Source: Albidovulum sediminicola (GTDB taxonomy: Bacteria > Pseudomonadota > Alphaproteobacteria > Rhodobacterales > Rhodobacteraceae). Taken from it: DNA of 64,000 bases. A program made the position numbers and the translations under genes. Positions 1 through 10,110 of the stretch are shown here, piece after piece. The notes below the pieces were generated by a model. The model was not told the DNA's origin and did not search any database. It was given only the letters and a program-made list of their open reading frames with translations. The stretch lies in NCBI RefSeq assembly GCF_025751575.1, contig NZ_JAOWLA010000006.1, forward strand, positions 62,001 to 126,000, read 5' to 3'. The first letter of the stretch is position 1. Every line of letters starts with the position of its first letter.

Positions 1-502
1 TCAGCGTCAACGCCAGCGCGACGACGGGCAGATGCCCTGCCTTGATCGTCAGGATTGCGACGGCGAGGGCCGCCAGCGTGATGGCAAGCCACTGCGCGCC
101 CGACAAGCGTTCCCCCAACAGCACCGCGCCAAGCAAGACCGAAAACAGCGGGTTGATGAAATACCCCAGCGCCGCGTCCAGCGCATGGCCCGATCCAATC
201 GCCCAGACGTAGATCCCCCAGTTGAGGGAGACCAGCGCCGCGGTCAGGGCCGCCATGCCCAGCATCCGGGGTGTGCGAAGCGCGCGCATCAGATCCGCCG
301 TCCGGCCCGTGGCGATCAGGATCGCACCGGCCACCGGAACCGACCAGAGGACGCGATGGGCGATCACTTCCTGCGGGGGGATATGCGCCAGCGCCTTCAT
401 GTAGAGCGGCAGGAATCCCCAAAGCACATAAGCGGCCAAGGCGAACAGAAAGCCGGGCAGGCTGTCGCCGCTTCCGGTTGCCGGTGTCTGCCCCGTGGCC
501 AT
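1..502 (-). CDS. rarD: RarD-type EamA/DMT permease, C-terminus beyond window edge
   Basis: The minus-strand frame opens with ATG at 502 and runs off the left edge without a stop, giving about 167 residues of a protein that is usually near 300. Hydrophobic helices begin at about residue 16 (a segment containing AYVLWGFLPLYMK). The signature HRVLWS lies near residue 50 and GYFINPLFSVLLG near residue 115; these are typical of the RarD subgroup of EamA permeases. RarD proteins are inner-membrane drug/metabolite-type carriers whose substrates are mostly unknown, although the E. coli name came from a chloramphenicol-resistance phenotype. The next gene, the desaturase, lies upstream on the same strand with about 75 bases between them. 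Family assignment is strong; substrate is not inferable. Confidence 0.85.
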   Translation of the reverse strand, partial: MATGQTPATGSGDSLPGFLFALAAYVLWGFLPLYMKALAHIPPQEVIAHRVLWSVPVAGAILIATGRTADLMRALRTPRMLGMAALTAALVSLNWGIYVWAIGSGHALDAALGYFINPLFSVLLGAVLLGERLSGAQWLAITLAALAVAILTIKAGHLPVVALALTL

Positions 503-577
503 CGCGATCCCCCTGGTTCGCGGCCTGACTAGCGGAATGGCCAGGCGCCCGCCATCGCCTCTTTGTCACCGATACAT

Positions 578-1486
578 TCAGCGCAGGCGCCGGGCGAGGT
601 AGGCGCGGGTGAAGGCCGCGTAACCCTTTGCTGTGACCTTCAGTTCCGCGCGGATCAGGTGGTGAAGCTCCGGCAGGTGGTGGAACGGCACGGCCGGAAA
701 GACGTGGTGTTCGACATGATAGGGCATGTTCCAGGCCAGGAACCGTACGACGGCATTGGTGAAGGTGGTGCGGGTGTTTTCAAACATGTTGGCAACGAAG
801 GGGCAGTCGCCATGTTCCGCCAGCAGGTAGAGCCTCAGCATCGGCTGGCCGAGCAGGGCGGGCACCACCCAGACCCAAAGCAGCAGCGGCGACCACAGAA
901 GCGAGAGTGCCGCCAGCGTGTAAAGCCCCAGCATCACGCGCGCCTCGCGTTCCATGCGGGGCAGGGCGCGCTCGGGAAGATAGGGCGCGCGCTCGCGCCC
1001 CGCCGCCAGCCGGAAGGTCAGCGCGATGTTCGCCCGCCAGACCGGCAGGCCGGAGACATGCCAGACCCACTGCCACAAGGTCCCGGGCTTCGTGCCCTCA
1101 AGTTCCGGGTCCTTGCCGGGGATGTTGGTGAAGCGGTGATGGGCGAGGTGGAAGTAGCGGAACCATTCGAAGGGCAGGATCAGCAGCACCCCGCAAACCC
1201 GCCCGACCCAGTCAGAAATCGCGGGCGTCCGAAAGGGCGTCCGGTGCGTGCATTCGTGTTCCAGCGTAAAGAGGAAGGCGATCAGCACCCCCTGCACCGG
1301 CAGCAGCAGGGGCCAAAGCGGGACGCGCGCCGCGATCAGCGCGCCGCATCCAAGGATCAGCCCCCAATGGCCCGCCAGATGCATCAGCCCCGCCCGGTCG
1401 CTCGGCAGCGTCAGCCTTGCCTTGTCCTCCGCGGCGAGTTGGGACAGGAAGTCGCGGTGGTCAGCCATCTGGAATTGCTCTTTCAT
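578..1486 (-). CDS. membrane fatty acid desaturase
   Basis: Integral-membrane di-iron desaturase of about 300 residues. The three histidine clusters of the family are visible: HECTH at about 77-81, HLAHH at 113-117 and HVEHH at 257-261. They are separated by hydrophobic segments as expected for an enzyme that inserts a double bond or hydroxyl into a lipid acyl chain or carotenoid using O2. The exact substrate cannot be read from sequence. The start is uncertain. ATG at 1486 has no clear Shine-Dalgarno, whereas ATG at 1468 (MADHRD) is preceded by AAAGAG at a good distance and would shorten the protein by six residues. The cupin gene ends 8 bases upstream, so the two are probably co-transcribed. 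Confidence 0.88.
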   Translation of the reverse strand: MKEQFQMADHRDFLSQLAAEDKARLTLPSDRAGLMHLAGHWGLILGCGALIAARVPLWPLLLPVQGVLIAFLFTLEHECTHRTPFRTPAISDWVGRVCGVLLILPFEWFRYFHLAHHRFTNIPGKDPELEGTKPGTLWQWVWHVSGLPVWRANIALTFRLAAGRERAPYLPERALPRMEREARVMLGLYTLAALSLLWSPLLLWVWVVPALLGQPMLRLYLLAEHGDCPFVANMFENTRTTFTNAVVRFLAWNMPYHVEHHVFPAVPFHHLPELHHLIRAELKVTAKGYAAFTRAYLARRLR

Positions 1487-1494
1487 GGATGCGC

Positions 1495-1917
1495 TCAGCG
1501 CGACGGAATGTCGAAGCCCGGTGGGGCAAGTTCGAACCCTTCGAAGTGGAAGCCGGGTGAGACCGTGCAGCCCGCCAGCGTCCAGTCGCCTGTCGTGCGA
1601 GCGGATTGCCAGTGCCCGGTCGGAACGATAATCTGCGGTCGCTGTCCGGACAGTAAGTCGATCCCGAGGATATTGTTTCCGAAAGGCCCGTTAGTTGTTT
1701 CCGATATGGAAACAATAAGCGGCGATCCCGCGTAATAGTGCCAGATTTCGTCTGCATCCACGCGGTGCCAGTGGCTCCGCTCGCCCGCGCGAAGCAGGAA
1801 ATAGATGCAGGTGCCCGCCGGGCGGCCTTCGCCCCGCGCAACCCAGGTTTCGCGGTACCAGCCGCCCTCGGGGTGGGGGCGAAGGTCCAGCGATCGGATG
1901 ATCTCGTCCGCCGTCAT
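1495..1917 (-). CDS. cupin-fold protein, DUF985 family
   Basis: A 140-residue protein with the DUF985 pattern: HPEGGWYRETW near residue 15, then SHWHRVDADEIWHYYAG at about 48-64, which carries the cupin metal-type histidines. Later come GHWQSAR and the terminal GFHFEGFELA. Family members are small double-stranded beta-helix proteins. Their biochemical role is poorly defined, and some eukaryotic relatives act on nucleotide sugars or small metabolites. Start at ATG 1917 gives the usual N-terminus (MTADEIIRSLDL). It is transcribed toward the desaturase, with 8 bases between them, and diverges from the SDR gene about 100 bases away. Confidence 0.85.
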   Translation of the reverse strand: MTADEIIRSLDLRPHPEGGWYRETWVARGEGRPAGTCIYFLLRAGERSHWHRVDADEIWHYYAGSPLIVSISETTNGPFGNNILGIDLLSGQRPQIIVPTGHWQSARTTGDWTLAGCTVSPGFHFEGFELAPPGFDIPSR

Positions 1918-2016
1918 GGGGCGACCATGCCGCCAGTCAGATCGATCCGCAAGCCCGTTGCCTGCGGTCGCGATGCCTGATTACTCTGGCGGCGAATGGC
2001 AGGAACGGGGGCGGTC

Positions 2017-2787
2017 ATGGCGGGCGTTGAAGGCAGGGTGGCACTGGTGACTGGCGCGGGCAGCGCAAGCGGGATCGGTTTTGCCTGCGCGAAGGTTCTG
2101 AAGGCACAGGGCGCGAAGGTCGCGATCAGCTCCACCACGTCGCGCATCCACGACCGCCGTGCGGAGCTGGGGGTGGAGGGCACCTCTGCCACGCCGGCCG
2201 ACCTGACACGGCAGGAGGATGTCGACCGCCTCATCGCCGAGACGGAAGCCGCGCTGGGGCCGATCGATATCCTCGTGAACAACGCGGGCATGGTCCAGAC
2301 GGGGCACGACACGGAATCCCGCAGCCTTGCCGACACGCCCGATGCCGACTGGGCTTTCGGGCTCGATATCAACCTGACCTCGGTCTTCCGGATGACCCGA
2401 GCGGTTCTGCCGGGGATGACCGCGCGGGGCTACGGCCGCATCGTCCAGATGTCCTCGGTCACGGGGCCGGTCGTCGGCATCCCGACCTCGGCCATCTATG
2501 CCTCCGCCAAGGCGGGCATTCTAGGCATGACCCGGGCGCTGGCCATCGACGTGGGCGGCAAGGGTGTGACGGTGAACTGCGTTGGCCCCGGCTGGATCCA
2601 GACCGGATCGTCAAGCGCGGCGGAGATCACCGCGGGGCGCTACACGCCGCTCGGCCGGCCCGGCCGGCCCGAGGAGGTCGCCCACGCGGTCCTATTCCTT
2701 GCCGCGGAAGAGGCGAGCTACATGACCGGGCAGCTTGTCGTGGTGGACGGCGGCAACACGATCCAGGAATACAAGGTCGCGCTTTAG
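2017..2787 (+). CDS. short-chain dehydrogenase/reductase (FabG-like)
   Basis: Classical SDR of 256 residues. From the chosen start, the N-terminal dinucleotide site TGAGSASGIG lies at about 12-21, NNAG at about 90, and the catalytic YASAK with Tyr and Lys four apart at about 161-165. The family reduces or oxidises carbonyl/hydroxyl groups with NAD(P)H. FabG-like length and motifs suggest a 3-oxoacyl-type or sugar-alcohol substrate, but specificity cannot be determined. An in-frame ATG at 1996 would add seven residues. I prefer 2017 because MAGVEGRVALVTGAG matches the usual family N-terminus and a G-rich stretch precedes it. It converges on eno. Confidence 0.85.
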   Translation: MAGVEGRVALVTGAGSASGIGFACAKVLKAQGAKVAISSTTSRIHDRRAELGVEGTSATPADLTRQEDVDRLIAETEAALGPIDILVNNAGMVQTGHDTESRSLADTPDADWAFGLDINLTSVFRMTRAVLPGMTARGYGRIVQMSSVTGPVVGIPTSAIYASAKAGILGMTRALAIDVGGKGVTVNCVGPGWIQTGSSSAAEITAGRYTPLGRPGRPEEVAHAVLFLAAEEASYMTGQLVVVDGGNTIQEYKVAL

Positions 2788-2805
2788 GCCCCTGGGGCCG
2801 GGACC

Positions 2806-2835
2806 GCCTTCGGCGGGGGTATTTGGACAATGAAG
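2806..2835 (+). repeat. interspersed 3'-end repeat, copy A
   Basis: GCCTTCGGCGGGGGTATTTGG followed by acaatgaaga, 19 bases after the SDR stop and between convergent genes. The core GGCGGGrGTATTTGG recurs at 25991-26023, 58114-58149 and 62165-62201 in this window. The element forms a small imperfect hairpin followed by a short T-rich stretch, so a role at transcript ends is plausible. Confidence 0.6.
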
Positions 2836-2891
2836 AAGGGGCGGGGAAGAAGGGGCGGGCGGCGCGAACCGCCCCGCCCCTCGCGCAAGCC

Positions 2892-4211
<1,320 letters not shown>

Positions 4212-4243
4212 TTACGCGGTTGGGGGCGCGAGGGAAAGGGAAA

Positions 4244-5125
4244 TCAGGCCGGGCGGCGCGTTAGCGCTACCGAGACCGCCCGTTCCCGCAGGTAGGTGTA
4301 GAACGCGGCGCCGACGATCACCGCCGCGCCCGCCAGCGTCAGCGCGTCCGGATGCTCGGCAAAGACCACCATGCCGATGGCAAGCGACAGGACTAGGCGG
4401 GCATAGCGGAAGGGCATCAGCGCCGAGGCCTCGGCAAGCCGCATGGCGGCGACGATGGCGTAGTATCCGGTCGTCGAGCAGATCACCATCAGCACGATCT
4501 TCCACAGCACCTCCACCCCCGGCATGACCGGGCGATCGCCCAAGAGGATCAAGACCGCGCCCGCGATCGCGACCGCGAGGAACCCGTAGCAGGACACCGC
4601 GATGGAGGGCACATGCGACGGGATGCGGCGCGTGACGAGGTCGCGCAGCGCGATGAAGACCACCGTGACCACAACCAGAAGCGCCTCGACCCGGAAGCCC
4701 TCGGCGCCCGGACGGATGATCATCAGGACGCCGATGAAGCCCGCCAGCACCGCCAGCCAGCGCCGCCAGCCCACACGTTCGCCCATGAACAGTGCCGCAC
4801 CCGCCGTCACGGCAAGAGGCGTCGCCTGAAAGACTGCCGCCACCGTCGATAGCGGCAGCAGCGACAGCGCGGTCACGAAGCTGACCGCACCGATCCCCTC
4901 GCTGAAGGTCCGCAGCAGCACGCTGGGCACCGTGGCGGCGTGGACCATTGCCGCGCGCCCGCCATCGCCCGCGGCAATCATGAAGACGAGCATCCCGGAT
5001 ACGCCGACCATGAGCAGCACCTGCCCGATCGGCAGCGTCTCTGTCAGGGACTTGATCAGCGCGTCCTCGACCGAGAAGACAGTCATGGAGTAAAGGACGA
5101 GCGCGATCCCGCGAAGGTTCGACAT
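4244..5125 (-). CDS. EamA/DMT-family permease
   Basis: A 293-residue integral membrane protein with about ten hydrophobic segments in two EamA repeats. The first is around residues 5-140 (LVLYSMTVFSVEDALIKSL, PLSTVAAVFQATPLAVTAGAALFMGERVG) and the second around 150-285 (TGYYAIVAAMRLAEASALMPFRYARLVLSLAIGMVVFAEHP). This architecture is the drug/metabolite transporter superfamily. Substrate cannot be inferred. The fur-type gene ends just 6 bases upstream, so the two are probably one transcript. That raises the possibility of metal-responsive co-expression, but does not show that this permease carries a metal. Confidence 0.85.
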   Translation of the reverse strand: MSNLRGIALVLYSMTVFSVEDALIKSLTETLPIGQVLLMVGVSGMLVFMIAAGDGGRAAMVHAATVPSVLLRTFSEGIGAVSFVTALSLLPLSTVAAVFQATPLAVTAGAALFMGERVGWRRWLAVLAGFIGVLMIIRPGAEGFRVEALLVVVTVVFIALRDLVTRRIPSHVPSIAVSCYGFLAVAIAGAVLILLGDRPVMPGVEVLWKIVLMVICSTTGYYAIVAAMRLAEASALMPFRYARLVLSLAIGMVVFAEHPDALTLAGAAVIVGAAFYTYLRERAVSVALTRRPA

Positions 5126-5131
5126 TGCGCC

Positions 5132-5554
5132 CTAGTCCCTCTTGCCGCGCTTGGCCGGCACGCCGAAAAGCTCCATCCGGTGGCCCTTGAGCTTGTAGCC
5201 AAGCCGTGCGGCGATCTTTTCCTGAAGCGCCTCGATCTCAGGGTCGCAGAACTCGATCACCTCGCCGGTCTCAAGGTCGATCAGGTGATCGTGGTGCTCG
5301 CGCTCCGCGTCTTCGTAACGGGCGCGGCCGTCGCCGAATTCCAGCTTCTCGACGATCCCCGTCTCCTCGAAGAGCCGGACCGTCCGGTAGACCGTCGCGA
5401 GCGAGATCTTGGGGTCCACCGCACAGGCGCGGGCATAAAGCTCCTCGACATCGGGGTGATCGTCGGAGGATTCGAGCACGCGCGCGATGACCCGACGTTG
5501 TTCCGTCAGTCGGAGGCCCTTGGCCTCGCAGCGCGCGATGATGCTTTCCGCCAT
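5132..5554 (-). CDS. fur: Fur-family metal regulator (Fur/Mur type)
   Basis: A 140-residue winged-helix repressor. The N-terminal DNA-binding part contains GLRLTEQRRVIARVL and the recognition-helix motif ISLATVYRTVRLFEE. The dimerisation half has the metal-binding EREHHDHLIDLETGEVIEF and a conserved LGYKLKGHRMELFG tail. It lacks the CxxC structural zinc motifs found in E. coli Fur. In Rhodobacterales such proteins often act as manganese regulators (Mur) rather than iron regulators; I cannot decide which from sequence. ATG at 5554 (MAESII) is chosen over an ATG nine codons earlier because GGGAAG precedes it at a proper distance. It is followed at once by the DMT permease. Confidence 0.88.
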   Translation of the reverse strand: MAESIIARCEAKGLRLTEQRRVIARVLESSDDHPDVEELYARACAVDPKISLATVYRTVRLFEETGIVEKLEFGDGRARYEDAEREHHDHLIDLETGEVIEFCDPEIEALQEKIAARLGYKLKGHRMELFGVPAKRGKRD

Positions 5555-5759
5555 GTGTCCGCTTCCCGGTCTTCGCCGCACGGTTTAAGGTGATCGTGGC
5601 GTAGGATAAAGCGGGAATTTCCCCTGATGCCATCCTTGACTTCGACCCCGGCGAAGGCTCCGGCACGTTCCCGTGCGGCGCATGGTGCATTGAGGCTCAA
5701 TGCGTCTTGGGGGCGGCAGCCGGTCGCGTCGATGCCGGCAGCGCTGGGGACCGCCCCGA

Positions 5760-6461
5760 TCAACCGTCTGCGGAAAGCGTGACATCCGCCCAGACCGGCA
5801 GATGGTCCGAGGCCACGCGGGCAAGCGCGGAGACGTGGACGCCCGCGTCCTTCAGGTGCCAGCCGTCGGAAAGCGCGATGCGGTCGAGCCGCCCGATCGG
5901 ACGCGCCGCCGGAAAGGACCGGCCCGGCGCGTGAACGCGGAACGCCTCGGCGAATGGCGCCACCCCGTTGCGGGAGGACCACTCGTTGAAATCGCCCAGG
6001 ATTGCCGCCGGCATGGCTTTCCGGGTCGAGATCGCCGCGCGGATCGCGGCCATCTGCATCAGCCGGTAACGCCGCAGAAGCCCCAGGTGAACGCCCACGA
6101 CGCGGAAGGGTAGGCCATCGCGGACAAGGTCCGCCATCAGCGCGCCGCGCGGTTCAAGCCCGGGCAGCAGGATGCGCCGGATCTCCGTCACGTCGATCCC
6201 GTGGCGTAAAAGGATCGCCTGACCGTGCCAGCCGAGGCTCGGGCTGTCGGGGGCGAAGTCGGGGACGTGGTAGTCGGTCTGGTCCTCGACCAGCGACAGG
6301 GGCAGGGCTGCGGGGCGTTTGCCAAGGCGCAGGTCGACCTCTTGCAAGGCGATGATGTCCGCGCCGGTTTCGTTGATCACATCGATGATGCGGCCCGGCT
6401 TGCGGCGCCGGTCGAGCCCCACGCATTTGTGGACGTTGTAAGAGGCAAGTCGGAGTTTCAT
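5760..6461 (-). CDS. endonuclease/exonuclease/phosphatase-fold protein
   Basis: A 233-residue protein of the EEP (DNase I-like) superfamily. Visible catalytic blocks are LRLASYNVHKCVG at the N-terminus, ADIIALQEVDLRLG (metal-binding Glu) near residue 40, ILGDFNEWS near 150, and SDHLPVWADV near the C-terminus with the catalytic Asp-His. The fold hydrolyses phosphodiesters in nucleic acids, lipids or inositides, and the substrate here is unknown. The open frame extends upstream, but MKLRLASYNVHK at 6461 is the family N-terminus and the extension would run into the divergent gene's start. About 205 bases without an evident gene separate it from the fur-type gene. Confidence 0.85.
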   Translation of the reverse strand: MKLRLASYNVHKCVGLDRRRKPGRIIDVINETGADIIALQEVDLRLGKRPAALPLSLVEDQTDYHVPDFAPDSPSLGWHGQAILLRHGIDVTEIRRILLPGLEPRGALMADLVRDGLPFRVVGVHLGLLRRYRLMQMAAIRAAISTRKAMPAAILGDFNEWSSRNGVAPFAEAFRVHAPGRSFPAARPIGRLDRIALSDGWHLKDAGVHVSALARVASDHLPVWADVTLSADG

Positions 6462-6527
6462 GTCCAAGGGTGTAGTCGCCCGCGCCGGGGACTTGAAGCG
6501 GGATGCGCGGGTACCTAGCCTTCTTTC

Positions 6528-7172
6528 ATGTTGCACCGCCGCATCCTGCGCCAGCCGCTTGTGGTCCAGATCATCTGGGCCGTGCTGGTCGTGGCCTTCG
6601 TCGTGGCCCTGATCGAGGGGCGCTGGTCGCTGGCCTTCGTTTCGGCCGCGACTTTTGGCCTTTCACTGTTGCCGGTCCTCGCCTCGCGCCGCTTCGGCAT
6701 TCGCCTGCCGGTGCGCTTCTTCGTCTGGATCGTGCTCTTCGTCTTCGGCACCATCTTCCTGGGGGAGGCGTTCGATTTCTACCATCGCTACTGGTGGTGG
6801 GATGTGATCTTGCATGCAGGCTCGGCGGTGGGCTTCGGCCTTGCCGGGTTCCTTTTCGTCTTCATGCTGTTTGAGGGCGACCGCTATGCCGCGCCCGCCT
6901 GGGCGGTAGCCTTCATCAGCTTCTGCTTCGCCCTTTCGATCGGCACGATGTGGGAGATCTTCGAGTTCGCGATGGACCAGATCTTCGGGCTGAACATGCA
7001 GAAGACCGGGTTGATCGACACGATGTGGGACCTGATCGTGGACACCGCGGGCGCCAGCATCGGGGCCATCGCCGGGCTTGCCTATCTCAAGGGGCAGGAA
7101 CTGGGCGGGCTGACGGCCGCGATAAGGGAGTTCGTCGCCGCCAACCGGCGCTTCTTCCGCAAGCGCCGCTAG
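6528..7172 (+). CDS. DUF2238/YjdF-like membrane protein
   Basis: A 214-residue polytopic membrane protein with about six hydrophobic helices. It carries the family block GTMWEIFEFAMDQ, then NMQKTGLIDTMWDL, near residues 142-170, and a conserved YWWWDVILHAGSA near residue 88. Acidic and histidine residues inside the helices (EAFDFYHRYWWWD) are typical of this family, whose function is not established. The short basic tail (NRRFFRKRR) is probably cytoplasmic. It diverges from the EEP gene and converges on selO, whose stop lies 5 bases away. Confidence 0.82.
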   Translation: MLHRRILRQPLVVQIIWAVLVVAFVVALIEGRWSLAFVSAATFGLSLLPVLASRRFGIRLPVRFFVWIVLFVFGTIFLGEAFDFYHRYWWWDVILHAGSAVGFGLAGFLFVFMLFEGDRYAAPAWAVAFISFCFALSIGTMWEIFEFAMDQIFGLNMQKTGLIDTMWDLIVDTAGASIGAIAGLAYLKGQELGGLTAAIREFVAANRRFFRKRR

Positions 7173-7177
7173 GGCGC

Positions 7178-8602
7178 TCAGGTGCCGCAGAAGGTCCGGC
7201 GCACCTCTTCCTCCGGCAGGGGGGCAAGGGCGAAGGCGGCATCGGCCTCCCGTTCCTCGAAGGGCTGCGCGAGCACCTTGTTCAGCCGGTGGAAGGGGGC
7301 GTAATCGCCTTCGGTGGCGGCCCGGATCGCCTCCTCCACCCGGTGGTTGCGCGGGATATAGGCGGGGTTGACCTTGCGCATGACCGCCTCTGGCGCCGGT
7401 TCCTCCGCGATGCGCGCGCGCCAGCGATCCTCCCACGCGGCAAAGGGGGCGGTGTCGGTGAATTCGGCGGCCGCCATGCCGGTCGCAAGGCCGCGGAAGA
7501 CCCGGGTGAAGTCGGCGTTTTGTTGCGCCATGACCTCCAGGAGGGCCGCGATCAGAGCGTAGTCGTCCTCTTCAGGCCAGCTGATCCCGACCTTCGCCCG
7601 GAACAGCCTCAGCCATTCTTCCTCGTAGATCGCGGGGAAGCGGTTGATGCTTTCGGTCGCGGCCTCCACCGCCGGGCCCTCGGCGCCCATCAGCGGTAAT
7701 AGGCAGGAGGCGAATTGCGCAAGGTTCCAGACCGCCACCCTTGGCTGATTGCCATAGGCGTAACGCCCGAACTGGTCGATCGAGGAAAATACCTTGCGCG
7801 GGTGGTAGCCGTCCATGAAGGCACAAGGGCCGTAGTCGATGGTTTCCCCCGACACCGCCATGTTGTCGGTGTTCATCACGCCGTGGATGAAGCCGAGGCT
7901 CATCCACCGCGCGATCAGGCGCGCCTGGCGTTCGGTGACGGCGTCGAGCAGCGCAAGCGGATCTTCTGCGCCGGGGTAGTGGCGTGCGATCACATGGCGC
8001 GTCAGAAGGTCGAGCGCCTCCGCATCCTCGCGCGCGGCGAAATACTGGAAGGTGCCGACGCGGATATGGCTGGCCGCCACGCGCGTCAGCACCGCGCCGG
8101 GCAGGCCGGTTTCGCGCCAGACCACCTCACCCGTCGTCACCGCCGCCAAGGCCCGCGTGGTCGGCACAGCCAGTGCCGCCATCGCTTCCGAAACGATGTA
8201 TTCGCGGATCACCGGCCCGATCGCCGCGCGCCCGTCGCCCCGGCGCGAAAACGGCGTTTGGCCCGCGCCCTTCAGCTGGATATCGACCCGCCGCCCGTCC
8301 GGCGCCACGACCTCGCCCAGAAGGATCGCGCGGCCGTCGCCGAGCTGCGGCACCCAGTTGCCGAACTGATGCCCGGCGTAGGCCTGGGCCAGCGGTTCGG
8401 CGCCGTCTGGCGGCGTGTTGCCCGCAAAGGCTGCAACCGCCGCCTCTGTCCGCAACGCCGCAGGGTCGAGGCCAAGATCGCGCGCCAAAGCGTCGTTGAC
8501 CGCGATCAGCGCGGGGTCGGCCACCGGCACGGGGGCTTGCCGCACATGGAAGCGGTCGGGCAGGCGTGCGTAGGAATTGTCGAAGGGCAGGGCGATGCTC
8601 AT
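7178..8602 (-). CDS. selO: protein adenylyltransferase SelO (YdiU family)
   Basis: A 474-residue member of the SelO/YdiU pseudokinase family, which transfers AMP from ATP to Ser, Thr or Tyr of target proteins and influences redox homeostasis. Family motifs seen are YAGHQFG near residue 79, [16 protein letters not shown] near 110, [13 protein letters not shown] near 240 (loop equivalent to a catalytic segment) and DYGPCAFMD (metal-binding DYG). The C-terminus ends TFCGT, with cysteine in the position occupied by selenocysteine in eukaryotic SelO and by a redox cysteine in bacteria. It starts [15 protein letters not shown]. The GNAT gene stop lies 9 bases upstream of its start... that is, GNAT is the next gene on its 3' side in coordinates but upstream in transcription. 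Confidence 0.93.
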   Translation of the reverse strand: MSIALPFDNSYARLPDRFHVRQAPVPVADPALIAVNDALARDLGLDPAALRTEAAVAAFAGNTPPDGAEPLAQAYAGHQFGNWVPQLGDGRAILLGEVVAPDGRRVDIQLKGAGQTPFSRRGDGRAAIGPVIREYIVSEAMAALAVPTTRALAAVTTGEVVWRETGLPGAVLTRVAASHIRVGTFQYFAAREDAEALDLLTRHVIARHYPGAEDPLALLDAVTERQARLIARWMSLGFIHGVMNTDNMAVSGETIDYGPCAFMDGYHPRKVFSSIDQFGRYAYGNQPRVAVWNLAQFASCLLPLMGAEGPAVEAATESINRFPAIYEEEWLRLFRAKVGISWPEEDDYALIAALLEVMAQQNADFTRVFRGLATGMAAAEFTDTAPFAAWEDRWRARIAEEPAPEAVMRKVNPAYIPRNHRVEEAIRAATEGDYAPFHRLNKVLAQPFEEREADAAFALAPLPEEEVRRTFCGT

Positions 8603-8611
8603 GGTCTTAAT

Positions 8612-9061
8612 CTAGAGCTTGCGGGTCATCAGGAAATAGCGGTCCCGCGCCTCATAGCCCGCTTGCGCGTAAAATCTCTGTGCGTCGCGGTTGTCCCGCG
8701 CAACCTCCAGATGCAGGGCAACCACTCCCCGCGCCTTCAGGGCGCCTTCCAGATGCGCGAGCGCCGCCTTGCCCAGGCCGCGCTCGCGTGCCTCTGGCAG
8801 CACGAAAAGCTCATCCACGAAGGCATCTGGCCCGCCCAGTTCGATCGACCAGCCAAGCCCGGTGGCGATGTAGCCCAAGGGTGCGGCGCGCGGCCCGATC
8901 AGCCAGACCGCACCCAACTCGGTGCCCGCCAGCAGCGGGCCAAGCGCCGCGCGGCGCTGGGCGTCGTTTGTCTCGATCCCCTCGAACGCGTGATAGGCGG
9001 CGACCAGCGGCAGGAGGCGTTCCAGATCCTCTGGCCCCGCAAGGGTCAGCGCAGTTGTCAT
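8612..9061 (-). CDS. GNAT-family N-acetyltransferase
   Basis: A 149-residue acetyltransferase. The acetyl-CoA binding block FVDELFVLPEARERGLGKAAL (motif A, with a RxxGxG/A-like loop) lies around residues 80-100, followed by LHLEVARDNRDAQRFYAQAGYEAR (motif B). The acceptor is unknown. The start at 9061 overlaps the nucleoside hydrolase stop by four bases (ATGA), so translation is probably coupled. A longer in-frame extension upstream is only an antisense-looking reading of the hydrolase gene. Downstream is selO after 9 bases, suggesting a hydrolase-GNAT-selO transcript. Confidence 0.88.
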   Translation of the reverse strand: MTTALTLAGPEDLERLLPLVAAYHAFEGIETNDAQRRAALGPLLAGTELGAVWLIGPRAAPLGYIATGLGWSIELGGPDAFVDELFVLPEARERGLGKAALAHLEGALKARGVVALHLEVARDNRDAQRFYAQAGYEARDRYFLMTRKL

Positions 9062-9993
9062 AGCCGCGCCAGGCGTTCGGTCAGGATCGCGTAGAAGCCG
9101 TCGCGGTCGATGCCGCCCAGGAACATCGCGTTGGGCTCGCGCCCCGTCACGCGCCACCAGTCGGCGACGGTCATGCCGGTGGTGAACTCGCCCGCCGTCT
9201 CGATCGTCACGTTGATGTGGCGGCCGGTGAATAGCTCGGGCTTCAACAGGTACCCGATGACGCAAGCGTCGTGGAGCGGCGCGCCTTGGCTGCCGTATTT
9301 CGCCATGTCGAAACGCTCGAAGAAGTCCGTCAGCCCCGCGACGGCATTGCCGACGCGTGTGCCCATGGCCCTGAGCTGTTCGATCCAGGCGCGCGATGTC
9401 AGCGCCTTGTGCGTCACGTCAAGCGGCACCACGACCAGCGGCGCGCCGGCGCGGAAGACGATATCGGCGGCCTCGGGGTCCACGTAGATATTGAACTCGG
9501 CGGCCGGGGTGACGTTGCCCACCTCGAAATAGGCCCCGCCCATCAGCACGATCTCCGCCACGCGGTCCACGATGTCGGGGGCGCGGGTGAAGGCGGTGGC
9601 GATGTTGGTCAGCGGACCGAGCGGGCAAAGCGTCACCGTGCCCGGCGCCTCGCGCCGCAGCGTCTCGATTAGGAAGTCGACGGCGTGGGCGGATTGCAGC
9701 GGCATCGTGGGCTCGAACAGCGCGATTCCGTCCAGGCCGGACTTGCCATGGACATATTCGGCGGTGACGAGCTTGCGCGTCAGCGGGCGGTCGCATCCGG
9801 CAAAGACGCGCACCCCGGGGCGGTCCGCGATCTCGCAGACGATGCGGGCGTTGCGCGTGGTCAGGTCCAGCGGCACGTTGCCCGCGACCGTGGTGATCCC
9901 CAGGACATCCAGTTCCCGCGAGGCCAGGGCCAAGAGGATCGCGACCGCGTCGTCCTGCCCCGGATCGGTGTCGATGATGATCTTGCGCGCCAT
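9058..9993 (-). CDS. nucleoside hydrolase (inosine-uridine preferring type)
   Basis: Ribonucleoside hydrolase of 311 residues that cleaves the N-glycosidic bond of nucleosides for salvage. The N-terminal Ca-binding aspartate cluster DTDPGQDDA lies at about residues 7-15. VMGGAYFEVGNVTPAAEFNIYVDPEAA, near 150-180, carries the second family signature. HDACVIGYLL near 240 supplies the catalytic histidine region. ATG at 9993 (MARKIIIDTDPG) is preferred because GAGG lies six bases upstream; a GTG at 10005 would add four residues. It is first in a probable operon with GNAT and selO. Confidence 0.9.
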   Translation of the reverse strand: MARKIIIDTDPGQDDAVAILLALASRELDVLGITTVAGNVPLDLTTRNARIVCEIADRPGVRVFAGCDRPLTRKLVTAEYVHGKSGLDGIALFEPTMPLQSAHAVDFLIETLRREAPGTVTLCPLGPLTNIATAFTRAPDIVDRVAEIVLMGGAYFEVGNVTPAAEFNIYVDPEAADIVFRAGAPLVVVPLDVTHKALTSRAWIEQLRAMGTRVGNAVAGLTDFFERFDMAKYGSQGAPLHDACVIGYLLKPELFTGRHINVTIETAGEFTTGMTVADWWRVTGREPNAMFLGGIDRDGFYAILTERLARL

Positions 9994-10052
9994 GTCCTGC
10001 CTCACTCGAAGCGCCGAATTTGGCGTGGGCCGGGGGGCTTGTCCAGCGGCAA

Positions 10053-10085
10053 AGAAAAGACCCCGGCCGGAAGGGCCGGGGTCTT
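10053..10085 (-). terminator. intrinsic terminator of the iron-binding protein gene
   Basis: A perfect 12-bp inverted repeat, AAGACCCCGGCC at 10057-10068 and GGCCGGGGTCTT at 10074-10085, with a five-base loop. Read on the minus strand it is followed by TTTTCTTT. It sits 26 bases past the 10111 stop, as expected for a rho-independent terminator. Confidence 0.9.
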
Positions 10086-10110
10086 CGCGTCGATGGCCGG
10101 GAAGGGAGGC